Source: Maribacter sp. 4G9
GTDB lineage: Bacteria; Bacteroidota; Bacteroidia; Flavobacteriales; Flavobacteriaceae
Reading direction: 5' to 3'
Assembly: GCF_002742265.1 (NCBI RefSeq)
Contig: NZ_MDGL01000123.1
Coordinates: 62,001 to 126,000, forward strand
Length of the DNA stretch: 64,000 nucleotides
Shown here: positions 1-8,472 of the stretch, one piece after another
Layout: each line of letters starts with the position of its first letter
Numbering within the stretch: position 1 is the stretch's first letter
Program-made: the position numbers and the translations under genes
Notes under the pieces: model-generated
Told to the model about the DNA's origin: nothing
The model's input: the letters and a program-made list of their open reading frames with translations, nothing else
The model's database searches: none

Positions 1-1713
1 TTATTGGTATGGAGCTGTACCGATTTGGTCGAGGAAAGGATTGACGAGGCCGAATTTGGCGAACAAGCCGATGTTATTAGCGGATCCATTGCACCTGCCT
101 ATGGCTATATGTCTTGGGTATGGCGGCATACCAATTTCTATGGGTTGCAGTTGATACCTTCAGATGAGGCTATTTTACCCTTCAGGGGCGGAACGGACTG
201 GTTCGACGGAGGTAAATATTTAGCTGCCCATGCCCATAATTTTACCCCTAGCAATGATCTTATTCGCGACGGTTGGAACCAACTTACAACAGGAATATCC
301 AGAACCTTGTCCGCCATTGAAGTTTTACGACCCTTGGCAGAGGAGGGCAATGCAGAGGCGGAGGGCGCTTTGCACGAAATGGTGGCATTACGCGCCTATT
401 GGAATATGTTGATGTTGGATAGCTGGGGACTGGTCCTCAAAAAAGAATCCTCGGATGAACTTTCCGAGGTGTTGCGAGGACAGGACGCAGTAGACTATAT
501 ACAAAGTGAGTTACTTTCGGTGGTAGATGTAATCAACACAAACAGGAGCCCCGGGCGTATAACCCAGTCCGCTGTATGGGGCTTTTTGGCAAGGTTGCAC
601 CTCAATGCCGCAGTATATAGGGATCCGTATGGTACGCCCAATTTTACCCAAGAGGATATGAATGCTGTGATACAGTACACGGACAATATCATTAACTCTG
701 GAAGTTTTAGTATCTCCCCAGAATATTTTGACCTCTTCAATGACGACAATAACACGAATCCAGAAGCTATTTTTAACATTGATCAAAGAGGGGTGCTTCG
801 GTTGGAGCACAACAGGTGGGCCTATTGGTCCATTGCAGGCTCAATGTTTGGAAGACCGGAGTTTCCTAGTGCAGATGGTACGGATGGTCCGGCCTTTACC
901 TCTGATTTTATCCAAACGTGGATAGATGCTTACGATGCAGATCCAGCAGAGGTAGATGCACGGTTCTATCAAATGAATACGATTATTCCGGAAGCTCAGT
1001 TATTGGATTTTGAAGGGCGGGAAAAAGTGCTTGCTACAGAAACCGAAAATAGTTATTTCTGTATTGAACCTTTGGAATTCGAGATGGACAGGGGCGTTAT
1101 CCGCGGCATACCGTGGGGACCTAGAAAGGGAGACGACGGGCAATTTTTGACCTGTGAAACCGGAGGCGTACGGATTTATCCTGTGCAACAACGCAAGGGC
1201 AATGGACCTGATAGGGATGTGGCCTATGTAGACCATACCCTGGAGATTGACTTCACCAACGAAGGATCTTTTCACAATACAGGTTACCGCTGCGCCAAGT
1301 ACCAATTTAGCCGTACTTCACCCAATGCCAATAATTTCAGCAGTGTTGATATGGTCTTGATGCGCTTGGCCGAAATTTACCTTATGCGGGCCGAGGCTAA
1401 ATTGCGCAATGGCGATAACGCTGGTGCCCTGGCCGATGTTAACTTTGTAAGGGCAGGAAGAACGGCAAGACCGGATCAAACACCACCACCACTAGCGGCC
1501 ATAGATTTGGATATTATGTTCAGGGAACGGGGGTTTGAACTCTATTGGGAAGGTTTTAGAAGAACCGATCAAATTCGTTTTGGTAAGTATGAGGATTCTT
1601 GGACAGAGAAGACCGATTCTGATCCAAACAAACGACTGTTCCCCATACCGCAAAGTGCTGTAGATGCGGCATCTGGAATAGATGGTTTCTTAAAACAGAA
1701 CCAAGGATATTAG
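1..1713 (+). CDS. SusD/RagB-family nutrient-binding outer-membrane lipoprotein (5' end outside the window)
   Basis: The reading frame is open from the first base, so the start lies just upstream. A lipobox-like LVWSC occurs at once, so only about 15-20 signal-peptide residues are missing. The N-terminal alpha-helical SusD region, a mid-protein variable part, the RAEAKLRNGDNAGALADV repeat-like helix pair and the C-terminal LFPIPQ...KQNQGY ending are all typical of SusD. The family sits on the cell surface and hands glycans to a SusC TonB-dependent channel, whose gene would be expected just upstream. The next gene is a GH92 enzyme, so this is the end of a SusCD pair heading a polysaccharide-utilisation locus. 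Family call is firm; the ligand is unknown, with the inositol operon downstream as the best clue. Confidence 0.93.
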   Translation, partial: LLVWSCTDLVEERIDEAEFGEQADVISGSIAPAYGYMSWVWRHTNFYGLQLIPSDEAILPFRGGTDWFDGGKYLAAHAHNFTPSNDLIRDGWNQLTTGISRTLSAIEVLRPLAEEGNAEAEGALHEMVALRAYWNMLMLDSWGLVLKKESSDELSEVLRGQDAVDYIQSELLSVVDVINTNRSPGRITQSAVWGFLARLHLNAAVYRDPYGTPNFTQEDMNAVIQYTDNIINSGSFSISPEYFDLFNDDNNTNPEAIFNIDQRGVLRLEHNRWAYWSIAGSMFGRPEFPSADGTDGPAFTSDFIQTWIDAYDADPAEVDARFYQMNTIIPEAQLLDFEGREKVLATETENSYFCIEPLEFEMDRGVIRGIPWGPRKGDDGQFLTCETGGVRIYPVQQRKGNGPDRDVAYVDHTLEIDFTNEGSFHNTGYRCAKYQFSRTSPNANNFSSVDMVLMRLAEIYLMRAEAKLRNGDNAGALADVNFVRAGRTARPDQTPPPLAAIDLDIMFRERGFELYWEGFRRTDQIRFGKYEDSWTEKTDSDPNKRLFPIPQSAVDAASGIDGFLKQNQGY

Positions 1714-1743
1714 ATTAATTGTAAGTTTGAGTTAGTTCCTAAT

Positions 1744-1770
1744 AAAGACAGGCAAATAATGCCTGTCTTT
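1744..1770 (+). terminator. Rho-independent-type terminator after susD
   Basis: An 11-bp perfect stem (AAAGACAGGCA / TGCCTGTCTTT) with a 5-nt loop lies 31 bp after the susD stop codon and is followed by ATTCATTT. It would end or attenuate the SusCD transcript before GH92. Confidence 0.75.
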
Positions 1771-1850
1771 ATTCATTTCAAAAACATGGTATAACCTGTG
1801 GCCATGGTCCAATGAAGATTTTTTTAAATAGATTCCTTACATAATTTTCA

Positions 1851-4163
1851 ATGAAAGAACTTTTTTCAAATACATTTTTTGCCCTTACATGTGTTGCCAC
1901 AATGATCTTGTTTTCCGCTTGTAAAGAAAATAAACGGCTTGGTGATTCCAATACCTCTTCTAAAAATCCAATAGACTTGGTTTTTCCTCAGTTAGATACA
2001 GAAAATAGTCGGTGGTTTTTGTTTTCTTCCGCCTGCCGTCCCTTTGGTATGGTCAATCTTAGTCCAGATACACAAATTGATGGTGCATGGGGAAGTGGAT
2101 ACCGCTATAAAACGGATACCATAAAGGGTTTTAGTCATATTCATGGGTGGCAGTTGTCTGGTTTGTCCGTGATGCCCATTAACTTAAAAAAAGAAAGAGA
2201 AAATAATATATTCAAGGATTTTTATTCTCCCTTTTCACATGAAAATGAAACAGTTTCACCGGGATTTCACAAGGTGCAATTGGAACGCTATGGGATTCAG
2301 GCGGAACTGACGAGTACCAAAAGGGTAGGTTTGCATCACTACACCTTTCCAAAGGAATCACGACCGGCCGTTCTGTTTAACCTAAACACTCCGTTGGGTC
2401 CCTGTGAAAATAGAAATGGTGAACTAAACCAAATTGGTGATCATACTTTGATTGGGCAATTGGAAATGGCACCTACCCACCGCAGACCAAAACCATTTAC
2501 ATTATTTTATTATATCAGTCTGAGCTCCAAAATAGAATCGATTCAGCGAGATACGACCACAGGAAATTATGTGGTATTCACAGACGCCGAACAAAAAAAT
2601 GTATTGATGAAAGTGGGCCTATCCTATACCTCTATTGAAAATGCCGAAAATAATATGATTGCAGAATTGGATCATTGGGATTTTAATAGGGTAGTTGAGG
2701 AATCCAAGAATGAATGGAACAATATGTTGGGTAGAATCAAGGTTGAAGGTGGCACTGAACAGCAGCAAAAACGGTTTTATACAGACTTGTGGCATTCCTT
2801 ACAGGGCAGAAGAGTTATCAGTGATGTCAATGGGGACTACCCGGATAATACTGGAGACACTTTTAGGCTAGCACAATTGCCACTGGATGCAAAGGGTAGG
2901 CCCAGGTTCAATCATTATAATTCAGATTCATTCTGGGGCGCACAATGGACTTTGAACACCCTATGGGGCTTGGTATATCCAGATATCACGGAGGAATTCG
3001 TAAACTCACTGATGCAATACTATAAAGATGGAGGTTTGATTCCGCGCGGACCCTCTGGTGGCAATTACACCTATGTGATGACGGGTGCATCAACAACCCC
3101 TTTTATAGTAAGTGCGGTGCAAAAGAACATTGTCAAGAATAATTTGGATTCCATTTATGAAGCGCTCAGGAAGAACCATATGCCCGGAGGTATTATGGAA
3201 AAGTCTGGTTATGAGCACAATACCTCCCTTGGAGGCGGGCTTAGATATTACTTGGAGAAAGGATATGTGCCGTATCCCATTCCGGAAGGAAAATTTGGAG
3301 GGCATCAAGATGGAGCTAGCCTTACCTTGGAATATGCTTATCAAGACTGGACCCTGGCGCAATTTGCCAAAAAGCTGCAAAGGGAAGAGGATTATAAAAT
3401 TTTTATGAATCGTTCCCAAAACTATAAAAATGTATTTGACGCAGAATCGAGCTGGATGCGGCCTAAAAATGTTGATGGCCAATGGAAAAGTGATTTTGAT
3501 CCCTATCTTTATGAAAATGGGTTCAATGAGAGCAACGGGTCTCAAGCCACTTGGTTTGTACCCCATGATATTAATGGTCTGGCGCAGTTAATGGGAGGCA
3601 AGGAAAAGGCCATTGAGAAGTTGAACGGACAGTTTAAGGCATCGGAAAAACAAGGTTTTACTTCCGGAACCTCTCACGAGGTAGAAATGCATCCTGAGTA
3701 TAGTCGAATTCCTATAAATTATGGGAACCAACCCTCTATAAACACAGCTTTTGTTTTTAATCATCTCGGCAGGCCCGATCTTACACAATATTGGTCTCGG
3801 GAAATCATTGATAAGGTCTTTAGCGGACTTGACCCAAGCACTGGATATAATGGCGATGAGGACCAAGGACTGATGGGGGCATTGTCCGTATTGCTGAAGA
3901 TGGGTTTGTTTCAAATGAGTGGTGGTACGGAAGCAGATCCCGTTTACGAACTGGGGAGTCCTCTTTTTGATCGAATTACCATATCACTGCATCCTAACTA
4001 CTATCTAGGCGATAAATTTGTGATTGAAATGGTAAATAATGGCCAAGACCATAAGCAGGTGGAGCAAGTAGCTTTTAACGGGAAAATATTGGACACTATG
4101 GCAATTAGACATTCCAGTATTGTCAAAGGGGGTAGGTTGACCTTCAAATTTAAGGAATATTAG
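1851..4163 (+). CDS. GH92-family alpha-mannosidase-like lipoprotein
   Basis: 770 aa with a lipoprotein signal (LFSAC near residue 24), the usual GH92 length. GH92 enzymes are calcium-dependent exo-alpha-mannosidases. Landmarks are the N-terminal PFGMVNLSPDT and GFSHIHG (about residue 94), a catalytic-domain TWFVPHD (about 567), YGNQPS (about 624), GDEDQG (about 668, catalytic-base region) and the GSPLFDRI ending. Several positions differ from the usual family pattern: canonical EGNxWQY before the WFVPHD block reads ESNGSQA, and canonical GNEPS reads GNQPS. The usual aromatic and acidic subsite residues are therefore altered and substrate specificity may be unusual. It lies between susD and the LacI/inositol genes, which suggests that it trims mannosyl groups from an inositol-linked glycan (inference). 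Confidence 0.88.
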   Translation: MKELFSNTFFALTCVATMILFSACKENKRLGDSNTSSKNPIDLVFPQLDTENSRWFLFSSACRPFGMVNLSPDTQIDGAWGSGYRYKTDTIKGFSHIHGWQLSGLSVMPINLKKERENNIFKDFYSPFSHENETVSPGFHKVQLERYGIQAELTSTKRVGLHHYTFPKESRPAVLFNLNTPLGPCENRNGELNQIGDHTLIGQLEMAPTHRRPKPFTLFYYISLSSKIESIQRDTTTGNYVVFTDAEQKNVLMKVGLSYTSIENAENNMIAELDHWDFNRVVEESKNEWNNMLGRIKVEGGTEQQQKRFYTDLWHSLQGRRVISDVNGDYPDNTGDTFRLAQLPLDAKGRPRFNHYNSDSFWGAQWTLNTLWGLVYPDITEEFVNSLMQYYKDGGLIPRGPSGGNYTYVMTGASTTPFIVSAVQKNIVKNNLDSIYEALRKNHMPGGIMEKSGYEHNTSLGGGLRYYLEKGYVPYPIPEGKFGGHQDGASLTLEYAYQDWTLAQFAKKLQREEDYKIFMNRSQNYKNVFDAESSWMRPKNVDGQWKSDFDPYLYENGFNESNGSQATWFVPHDINGLAQLMGGKEKAIEKLNGQFKASEKQGFTSGTSHEVEMHPEYSRIPINYGNQPSINTAFVFNHLGRPDLTQYWSREIIDKVFSGLDPSTGYNGDEDQGLMGALSVLLKMGLFQMSGGTEADPVYELGSPLFDRITISLHPNYYLGDKFVIEMVNNGQDHKQVEQVAFNGKILDTMAIRHSSIVKGGRLTFKFKEY

Positions 4164-4447
4164 TTTTTTCACTTAAATGGGCTTAAGTAAGTTAGGTGCT
4201 TAAAATAAGGTTTTGATAATCAATGTTTTGGTGTCAAATATTTTTATGAGGTGTATTTGTCTACAAATTTAAGTTCAGTGTATTTTTGGGCCAAGTGTCC
4301 CATCTTTTTATATACTATGAAATGGTGGTTAAATTTTGTATTTTTCAAAGTACTTGGAACATTTTCTTAAGGTTCATTCCTTGGCCAAATTAGAGTAGAT
4401 ATTAAGAGGGGATAAGGAGTAGCATAAAGGAATAAAAATTCTTCAAA

Positions 4448-5467
4448 ATGAAAAAGGGTAGGGTTACCATTACCGATATTGCCCGTGAATTGAACATAGC
4501 ACCTTCTACCGTTTCAAGGGCTTTAAACGATCATCCAGCCATAAAAAAGGAAACAAAGGAGGCCGTTAAGGAGTTGGCGCAGCTATTGGATTACCAACCT
4601 AATTTTCTGGCTTTGAGCTTACTTCGTAAAAAATCCAACACCATAGGTGTAGTCGTACCAGAAATTACAAGTCATTTCTTTTCCGCGATAATTACCGGTA
4701 TTCAAGATGTTATTGCCAATTCTGAATACAATATAATGATTTGTCTTACGAACGAATCGTTTGAAGAAGAGGCAGTGGTCATTAAAAAACTATTGAAAAT
4801 GCAGGTTGATGGTGTTTTGGTATCCCCTGCATCTGGGACCAAGGAATTTGATCATTTTAGGGCCCTTCAAAAAAATGGTATTCCTGTTGTGGTCTTTGAT
4901 AGGGATTGTCCGGGTTTGGAAGCTGATAAAGTCTTGGTTGACGATTATGCAGGAGCCTTTCAGGCGGTGGAATATCTCATAAAATCCGGATGTAAAAAAA
5001 TAGCCCATTTGGGCGGCCCCCACAATCTTAGTACAACCAAACATAGGCTTCAGGGTTTTTTGGATGCCCTTAAAAGCGGAAATATGTCAATTTGTGAGGA
5101 GCATATTGTGCATGTCCAAGGTTTTTCGCACGAAGACGGCCTTGAACCCGCCATGGCGCTATTGAGCTCGTCAAATCCACCGGATGCCATTTTTGCCATG
5201 AATGACAATATTGCTATTTCAGCAATGCATGTAGCACGAAAATTGGGCTATAACATACCAGAGGACATATCTATCGTAGGTTTCGACGATGAACCACATT
5301 CCTCCTTTTTTAGACCATCACTTTCAACGGTATGGCAGCCGGTATATAGTTTAGGAATGCTATCTGCAAGAATTGTTTTGCAGCGATTAAAAGAAGAAGA
5401 TGTACAAAGGCCATTTCGTGAAGAAGTTTTCAAGCCTGAACTTGTGATACGGAGTTCGTCCAGATAA
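4448..5467 (+). CDS. LacI-family transcriptional regulator of the inositol genes
   Basis: 339 aa. The N-terminal LacI helix-turn-helix is clear (TITDIARELNIAPSTVSRAL, residues 7-26), with the hinge region after it and a periplasmic-binding-protein-like effector domain (TIGVVVPEI, about residue 65, to FRPSLSTV near the end). It is encoded immediately upstream of and in the same direction as the iol operon, with a 145-bp gap containing a LacI-type palindrome at 5507-5520. It probably represses the iol operon and responds to inositol or an early intermediate. The same palindrome upstream of the metallophosphoesterase suggests a second target. The 284-bp region before this gene holds no recognisable palindrome. 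Effector identity is inference. Confidence 0.93.
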   Translation: MKKGRVTITDIARELNIAPSTVSRALNDHPAIKKETKEAVKELAQLLDYQPNFLALSLLRKKSNTIGVVVPEITSHFFSAIITGIQDVIANSEYNIMICLTNESFEEEAVVIKKLLKMQVDGVLVSPASGTKEFDHFRALQKNGIPVVVFDRDCPGLEADKVLVDDYAGAFQAVEYLIKSGCKKIAHLGGPHNLSTTKHRLQGFLDALKSGNMSICEEHIVHVQGFSHEDGLEPAMALLSSSNPPDAIFAMNDNIAISAMHVARKLGYNIPEDISIVGFDDEPHSSFFRPSLSTVWQPVYSLGMLSARIVLQRLKEEDVQRPFREEVFKPELVIRSSSR

Positions 5468-5506
5468 ATTGGCTTTGGTTTATTAAAATATGAAGAGTTC
5501 AAAATA

Positions 5507-5520
5507 TGCAAACCTTTGCA
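5507..5520. promoter_or_regulatory. LacI-type operator before the iol operon
   Basis: The perfect inverted repeat TGCAAA-CC-TTTGCA lies in the lacI-iolJ gap. LacI/GalR operators typically have the form TTGCAAACGTTTGCAA, so the fit is close. The reverse complement of this exact 14-mer recurs at 18624-18637. Confidence 0.7.
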
Positions 5521-5612
5521 CGATCTTTTATATTCCAATACTTTTCAGCATCATTTTTTTTTTGTTTTTTTATGAGTATCGGTTATCGGAATAACAATGG
5601 AAGAGATAAAGA

Positions 5613-6554
5613 ATGCCTGTTTTACCAAAAGAGTTATTTAAAAAATGTTATGGTAGATATGCCATTGCAGCCGTTAATGTTTTCACAATGGAACAGGTTC
5701 AAGGTCTTTTCCATGCGGGTGAAACGGCAAATGCGCCATTTTTGGTGCAAATTACCCCTGCAGCTAGGGACTATGCACATTCAATCATGTTAGAGGCAAT
5801 AGTCCATGCGGCATCCAAGATATATCCAAAAGCGGTTTATGCGGTTCATTTAGATCATGGAAACGAGGAACATGCCAAAGATGCCATAACTTCTGGAGGC
5901 TATCAATCCATAATGATAGATGCTTCCCACGAAGCTTTTGAGGATAATGTAAAAATTACAAAGCGTATAGTTGAAAAGGCACACGAACACGAAATTTTTG
6001 TGGAAGCGGAACTTGGTGTTCTCAGTGGTGTTGAGGATAATCTTTCCATTGATGAAAAGCATGCAAAATATACAAACCCAAGCGAGGTAGAACGCTTTGT
6101 CCAGTTGACAAAATGTGATAGCTTGGCCGTTGCCGTTGGTACAAGTCATGGAGCGTATAAGTTTTCTGGAGTCCAAGGTATCCAATTCGATATATTGGAA
6201 GAGATACAACGGAGACTCCCGAATTTCCCTATTGTCCTTCATGGGGGTTCAGCAGTCAATGAGGAGGAAGTACAAAGAATAAATAGGGCAGGAGGGCAAT
6301 TATTGAAGAATGCAACAGGCGTGCCTCCCCAAGAAATTGCTAGAGCCATAAAATATGGGGTCTGTAAAATTAATATTGCTACGGATACACGGCTGTTGTG
6401 GACAAGGGTCCATCGGGAATTTTTTAGGGACCATGCCCCGCTTTTTGACCCTGTTATTCCAGGAAAGGAGTACATAAGGGCCTACTCGGATTTTATGGTC
6501 CAGAAGTTTGAATTGTTTGGCGCAACCAATAAAGCCAGTGAGTTTATAAATTAA
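5613..6554 (+). CDS. iolJ: Class II aldolase, probable 2-deoxy-5-keto-D-gluconate-6-phosphate aldolase
   Basis: 313 aa, the usual length of class II ketose-bisphosphate aldolases. Zinc and phosphate ligands are visible: HLDHG (about 79-83), the EAELG strand with SGVED (about 133-142), GTSHGAY (about 176), VLHGGS (about 208) and GVCKINIATDTR (about 250). In the iol pathway this enzyme splits 2-deoxy-5-keto-gluconate 6-phosphate into dihydroxyacetone phosphate and malonic semialdehyde. As first gene of an operon with iolB, C, D, A, E and G, the IolJ assignment is better supported than FbaA. An upstream ATG at 5597 is in another frame. The spacing to iolB is 7 bp. Confidence 0.85.
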   Translation: MPVLPKELFKKCYGRYAIAAVNVFTMEQVQGLFHAGETANAPFLVQITPAARDYAHSIMLEAIVHAASKIYPKAVYAVHLDHGNEEHAKDAITSGGYQSIMIDASHEAFEDNVKITKRIVEKAHEHEIFVEAELGVLSGVEDNLSIDEKHAKYTNPSEVERFVQLTKCDSLAVAVGTSHGAYKFSGVQGIQFDILEEIQRRLPNFPIVLHGGSAVNEEEVQRINRAGGQLLKNATGVPPQEIARAIKYGVCKINIATDTRLLWTRVHREFFRDHAPLFDPVIPGKEYIRAYSDFMVQKFELFGATNKASEFIN

Positions 6555-6561
6555 TAAGAAA

Positions 6562-7437
6562 ATGAGCAAAGAATCACCACTTTTGGTAAAACCAAAAAAG
6601 GATTCCGAGGTTTACCACAGTATTACACCACAATCCGCAAATTGGAAATACCTTTCTTTTGAAGCTCGGAAAATGAACCAAAACGATACTTGGGAACATC
6701 ATACCAAGGATAATGAAATGGTTATTGTCCTGTTGAGCGGAAATTTTAAAGTAGACAGTGATAAAGGAAGTTGGGAAACCGTAAATGGACGAAGGGATGT
6801 CTTTAGTGGTGTTGCACACACTTTGTATTTACCAAAGCATACCGCTTTTACGTTAACGGCAATGGGAGGGGAACTTGATTTTGCATACGGTTGGTGCCAA
6901 GCGGAGAAAGACTTTGCACCAAAGTTCGTAACGCCAGAAGAAACTCCTATTGTCATTTTTGGGGGAGATAATGCCACCCGCCAATTCAATGATTTGGTGC
7001 CTCCAGGTTTTGGTTGTAATAGTTTGGTCGTACGGGAAGTGTATACCCCCTCTGGTAATTGGAGCTCGTTTCCGGCCCATAAACATGATGAACGTATCTT
7101 GGCAGCGGACGGAACTGTTTTAGAGCCCATACAAGAAGAAACCTATTTTTATAAATTTCAGAAACCTGCCGGCTATGCCATACAGCAGGTATATACTAAA
7201 GACCGTTCCTTGGATGAAATTGTAAGGCCGCGACACAATGATGTGGTCATGATTCCAAAAGGCTTTCATCCTGTAGTTGCGGAACATGGATTTCACTGTT
7301 ATTACCTTAATTTCTTGGCCGGTACTGACCAGTGCCTCGCCAACACAACCGATCCGGACCATGAATGGATTTATGACTCATGGACGGCTAAGGATAAAAG
7401 ACTACCCTTGGTAACAGCAAAAATGAACCAATACTAA
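6562..7437 (+). CDS. iolB: 5-deoxy-glucuronate isomerase
   Basis: 291 aa, close to the 270-300 aa of IolB. It has the bicupin layout, with metal-binding histidines around FPAHKHDE (about 171-178), EETYFYKF (about 191) and KGFHPVVAEHG (about 233). It converts 5-deoxy-D-glucuronate to 2-deoxy-5-keto-D-gluconate in the cytoplasm. It lies 7 bp after iolJ and 13 bp before iolC, clearly in one transcript. Confidence 0.93.
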   Translation: MSKESPLLVKPKKDSEVYHSITPQSANWKYLSFEARKMNQNDTWEHHTKDNEMVIVLLSGNFKVDSDKGSWETVNGRRDVFSGVAHTLYLPKHTAFTLTAMGGELDFAYGWCQAEKDFAPKFVTPEETPIVIFGGDNATRQFNDLVPPGFGCNSLVVREVYTPSGNWSSFPAHKHDERILAADGTVLEPIQEETYFYKFQKPAGYAIQQVYTKDRSLDEIVRPRHNDVVMIPKGFHPVVAEHGFHCYYLNFLAGTDQCLANTTDPDHEWIYDSWTAKDKRLPLVTAKMNQY

Positions 7438-7450
7438 AAAAATATGCTCA

Positions 7451-8461
7451 ATGACTAAAAAATATGATGTCATTACTTTTGGGAGGTCTTCCATAGATTT
7501 ATATTCCCAAAATATTGGATCCGCATTCAATGATATAAAAGGCTTTGACGCTTTTGTGGGTGGATCACCCCTTAACATAGCTGTGGGTTGTGCTAGATTA
7601 GGGGTAAAGACAAGCCTATTAACGGCCGTAGGGAACGATAAAGTCGGGGAGTTTATTTTGAATTTTTTAAAAACAGAAGGGGTGAATACCCAATGTATTC
7701 CCGTTAAAAATGGCACTAGGAGCAGCGCGGTGGTTTTGGGAATTGAGCCTCCAGACAAATTCCCATTAGTTTATTACAGGGACAATGCTGCCGATAGTTA
7801 TGTGGATATAGATGATGTGGACCGGGCGCAGATACCGGACTATAAAGTTTTGCTGATCAACGGCACGGCAATGAATATGGAACCCTCTAGAAGCGCTACC
7901 TTTTATGCGGTTGAAGTTGCCATTAAAAATGGGGTCGATGTGGTCCTTGATTTAGACTTTAGGGCCGATCAATGGCATGACTACAGGGCTTATGGCGTAA
8001 CGATGCGGGCCATATTGCCCAAAGTCAAGATTGCCATAGGTACGGAAGAGGAGATTTTGGCGGCCACGATGCAACATACCACCCAAGTTACCATTAAAGA
8101 CCAACAGATTTCTGCCCCTGAAATCAAAGGGGATATTCATGCATCTATAGAAAGCCTCATGTCCATAGGCATTGAGACCTTAATCGTTAAACGAGGGAAA
8201 GAGGGTGCCAGTATTTATCAACAGCAAGGCTTTAGACAGGACGTTCCGGGATTTCCGGTAGAGGTCCTTAATGTTTTGGGCGCGGGAGATGCCTTTGCAA
8301 GTGGCTTCCTTTACGGATTGCTACAAGAATGGGATTTATACAAGTCATGTAGAATGGGTAATGCCAGTGGGGCGCACGTGGTTACTCAAAGAGGGTGTGC
8401 CAATTTCATGCCCTCATTGGATCAAGTCCAAGATATTATTGAAAGGAATGGAGGATTATAA
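7451..8461 (+). CDS. iolC: 5-dehydro-2-deoxygluconokinase (PfkB family)
   Basis: 336 aa ribokinase/PfkB-fold sugar kinase. It shows the N-terminal signature GGSPLNIAVGCARLG (about 37-51) and the C-terminal anion-hole/catalytic signature NVLGAGDAFASGF (about 275-287, Asp as base). It phosphorylates 2-deoxy-5-keto-gluconate, making the substrate of the aldolase encoded two genes upstream. The next gene starts 11 bp later. Confidence 0.92.
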   Translation: MTKKYDVITFGRSSIDLYSQNIGSAFNDIKGFDAFVGGSPLNIAVGCARLGVKTSLLTAVGNDKVGEFILNFLKTEGVNTQCIPVKNGTRSSAVVLGIEPPDKFPLVYYRDNAADSYVDIDDVDRAQIPDYKVLLINGTAMNMEPSRSATFYAVEVAIKNGVDVVLDLDFRADQWHDYRAYGVTMRAILPKVKIAIGTEEEILAATMQHTTQVTIKDQQISAPEIKGDIHASIESLMSIGIETLIVKRGKEGASIYQQQGFRQDVPGFPVEVLNVLGAGDAFASGFLYGLLQEWDLYKSCRMGNASGAHVVTQRGCANFMPSLDQVQDIIERNGGL

Positions 8462-8472
8462 ATTGATTTTTT

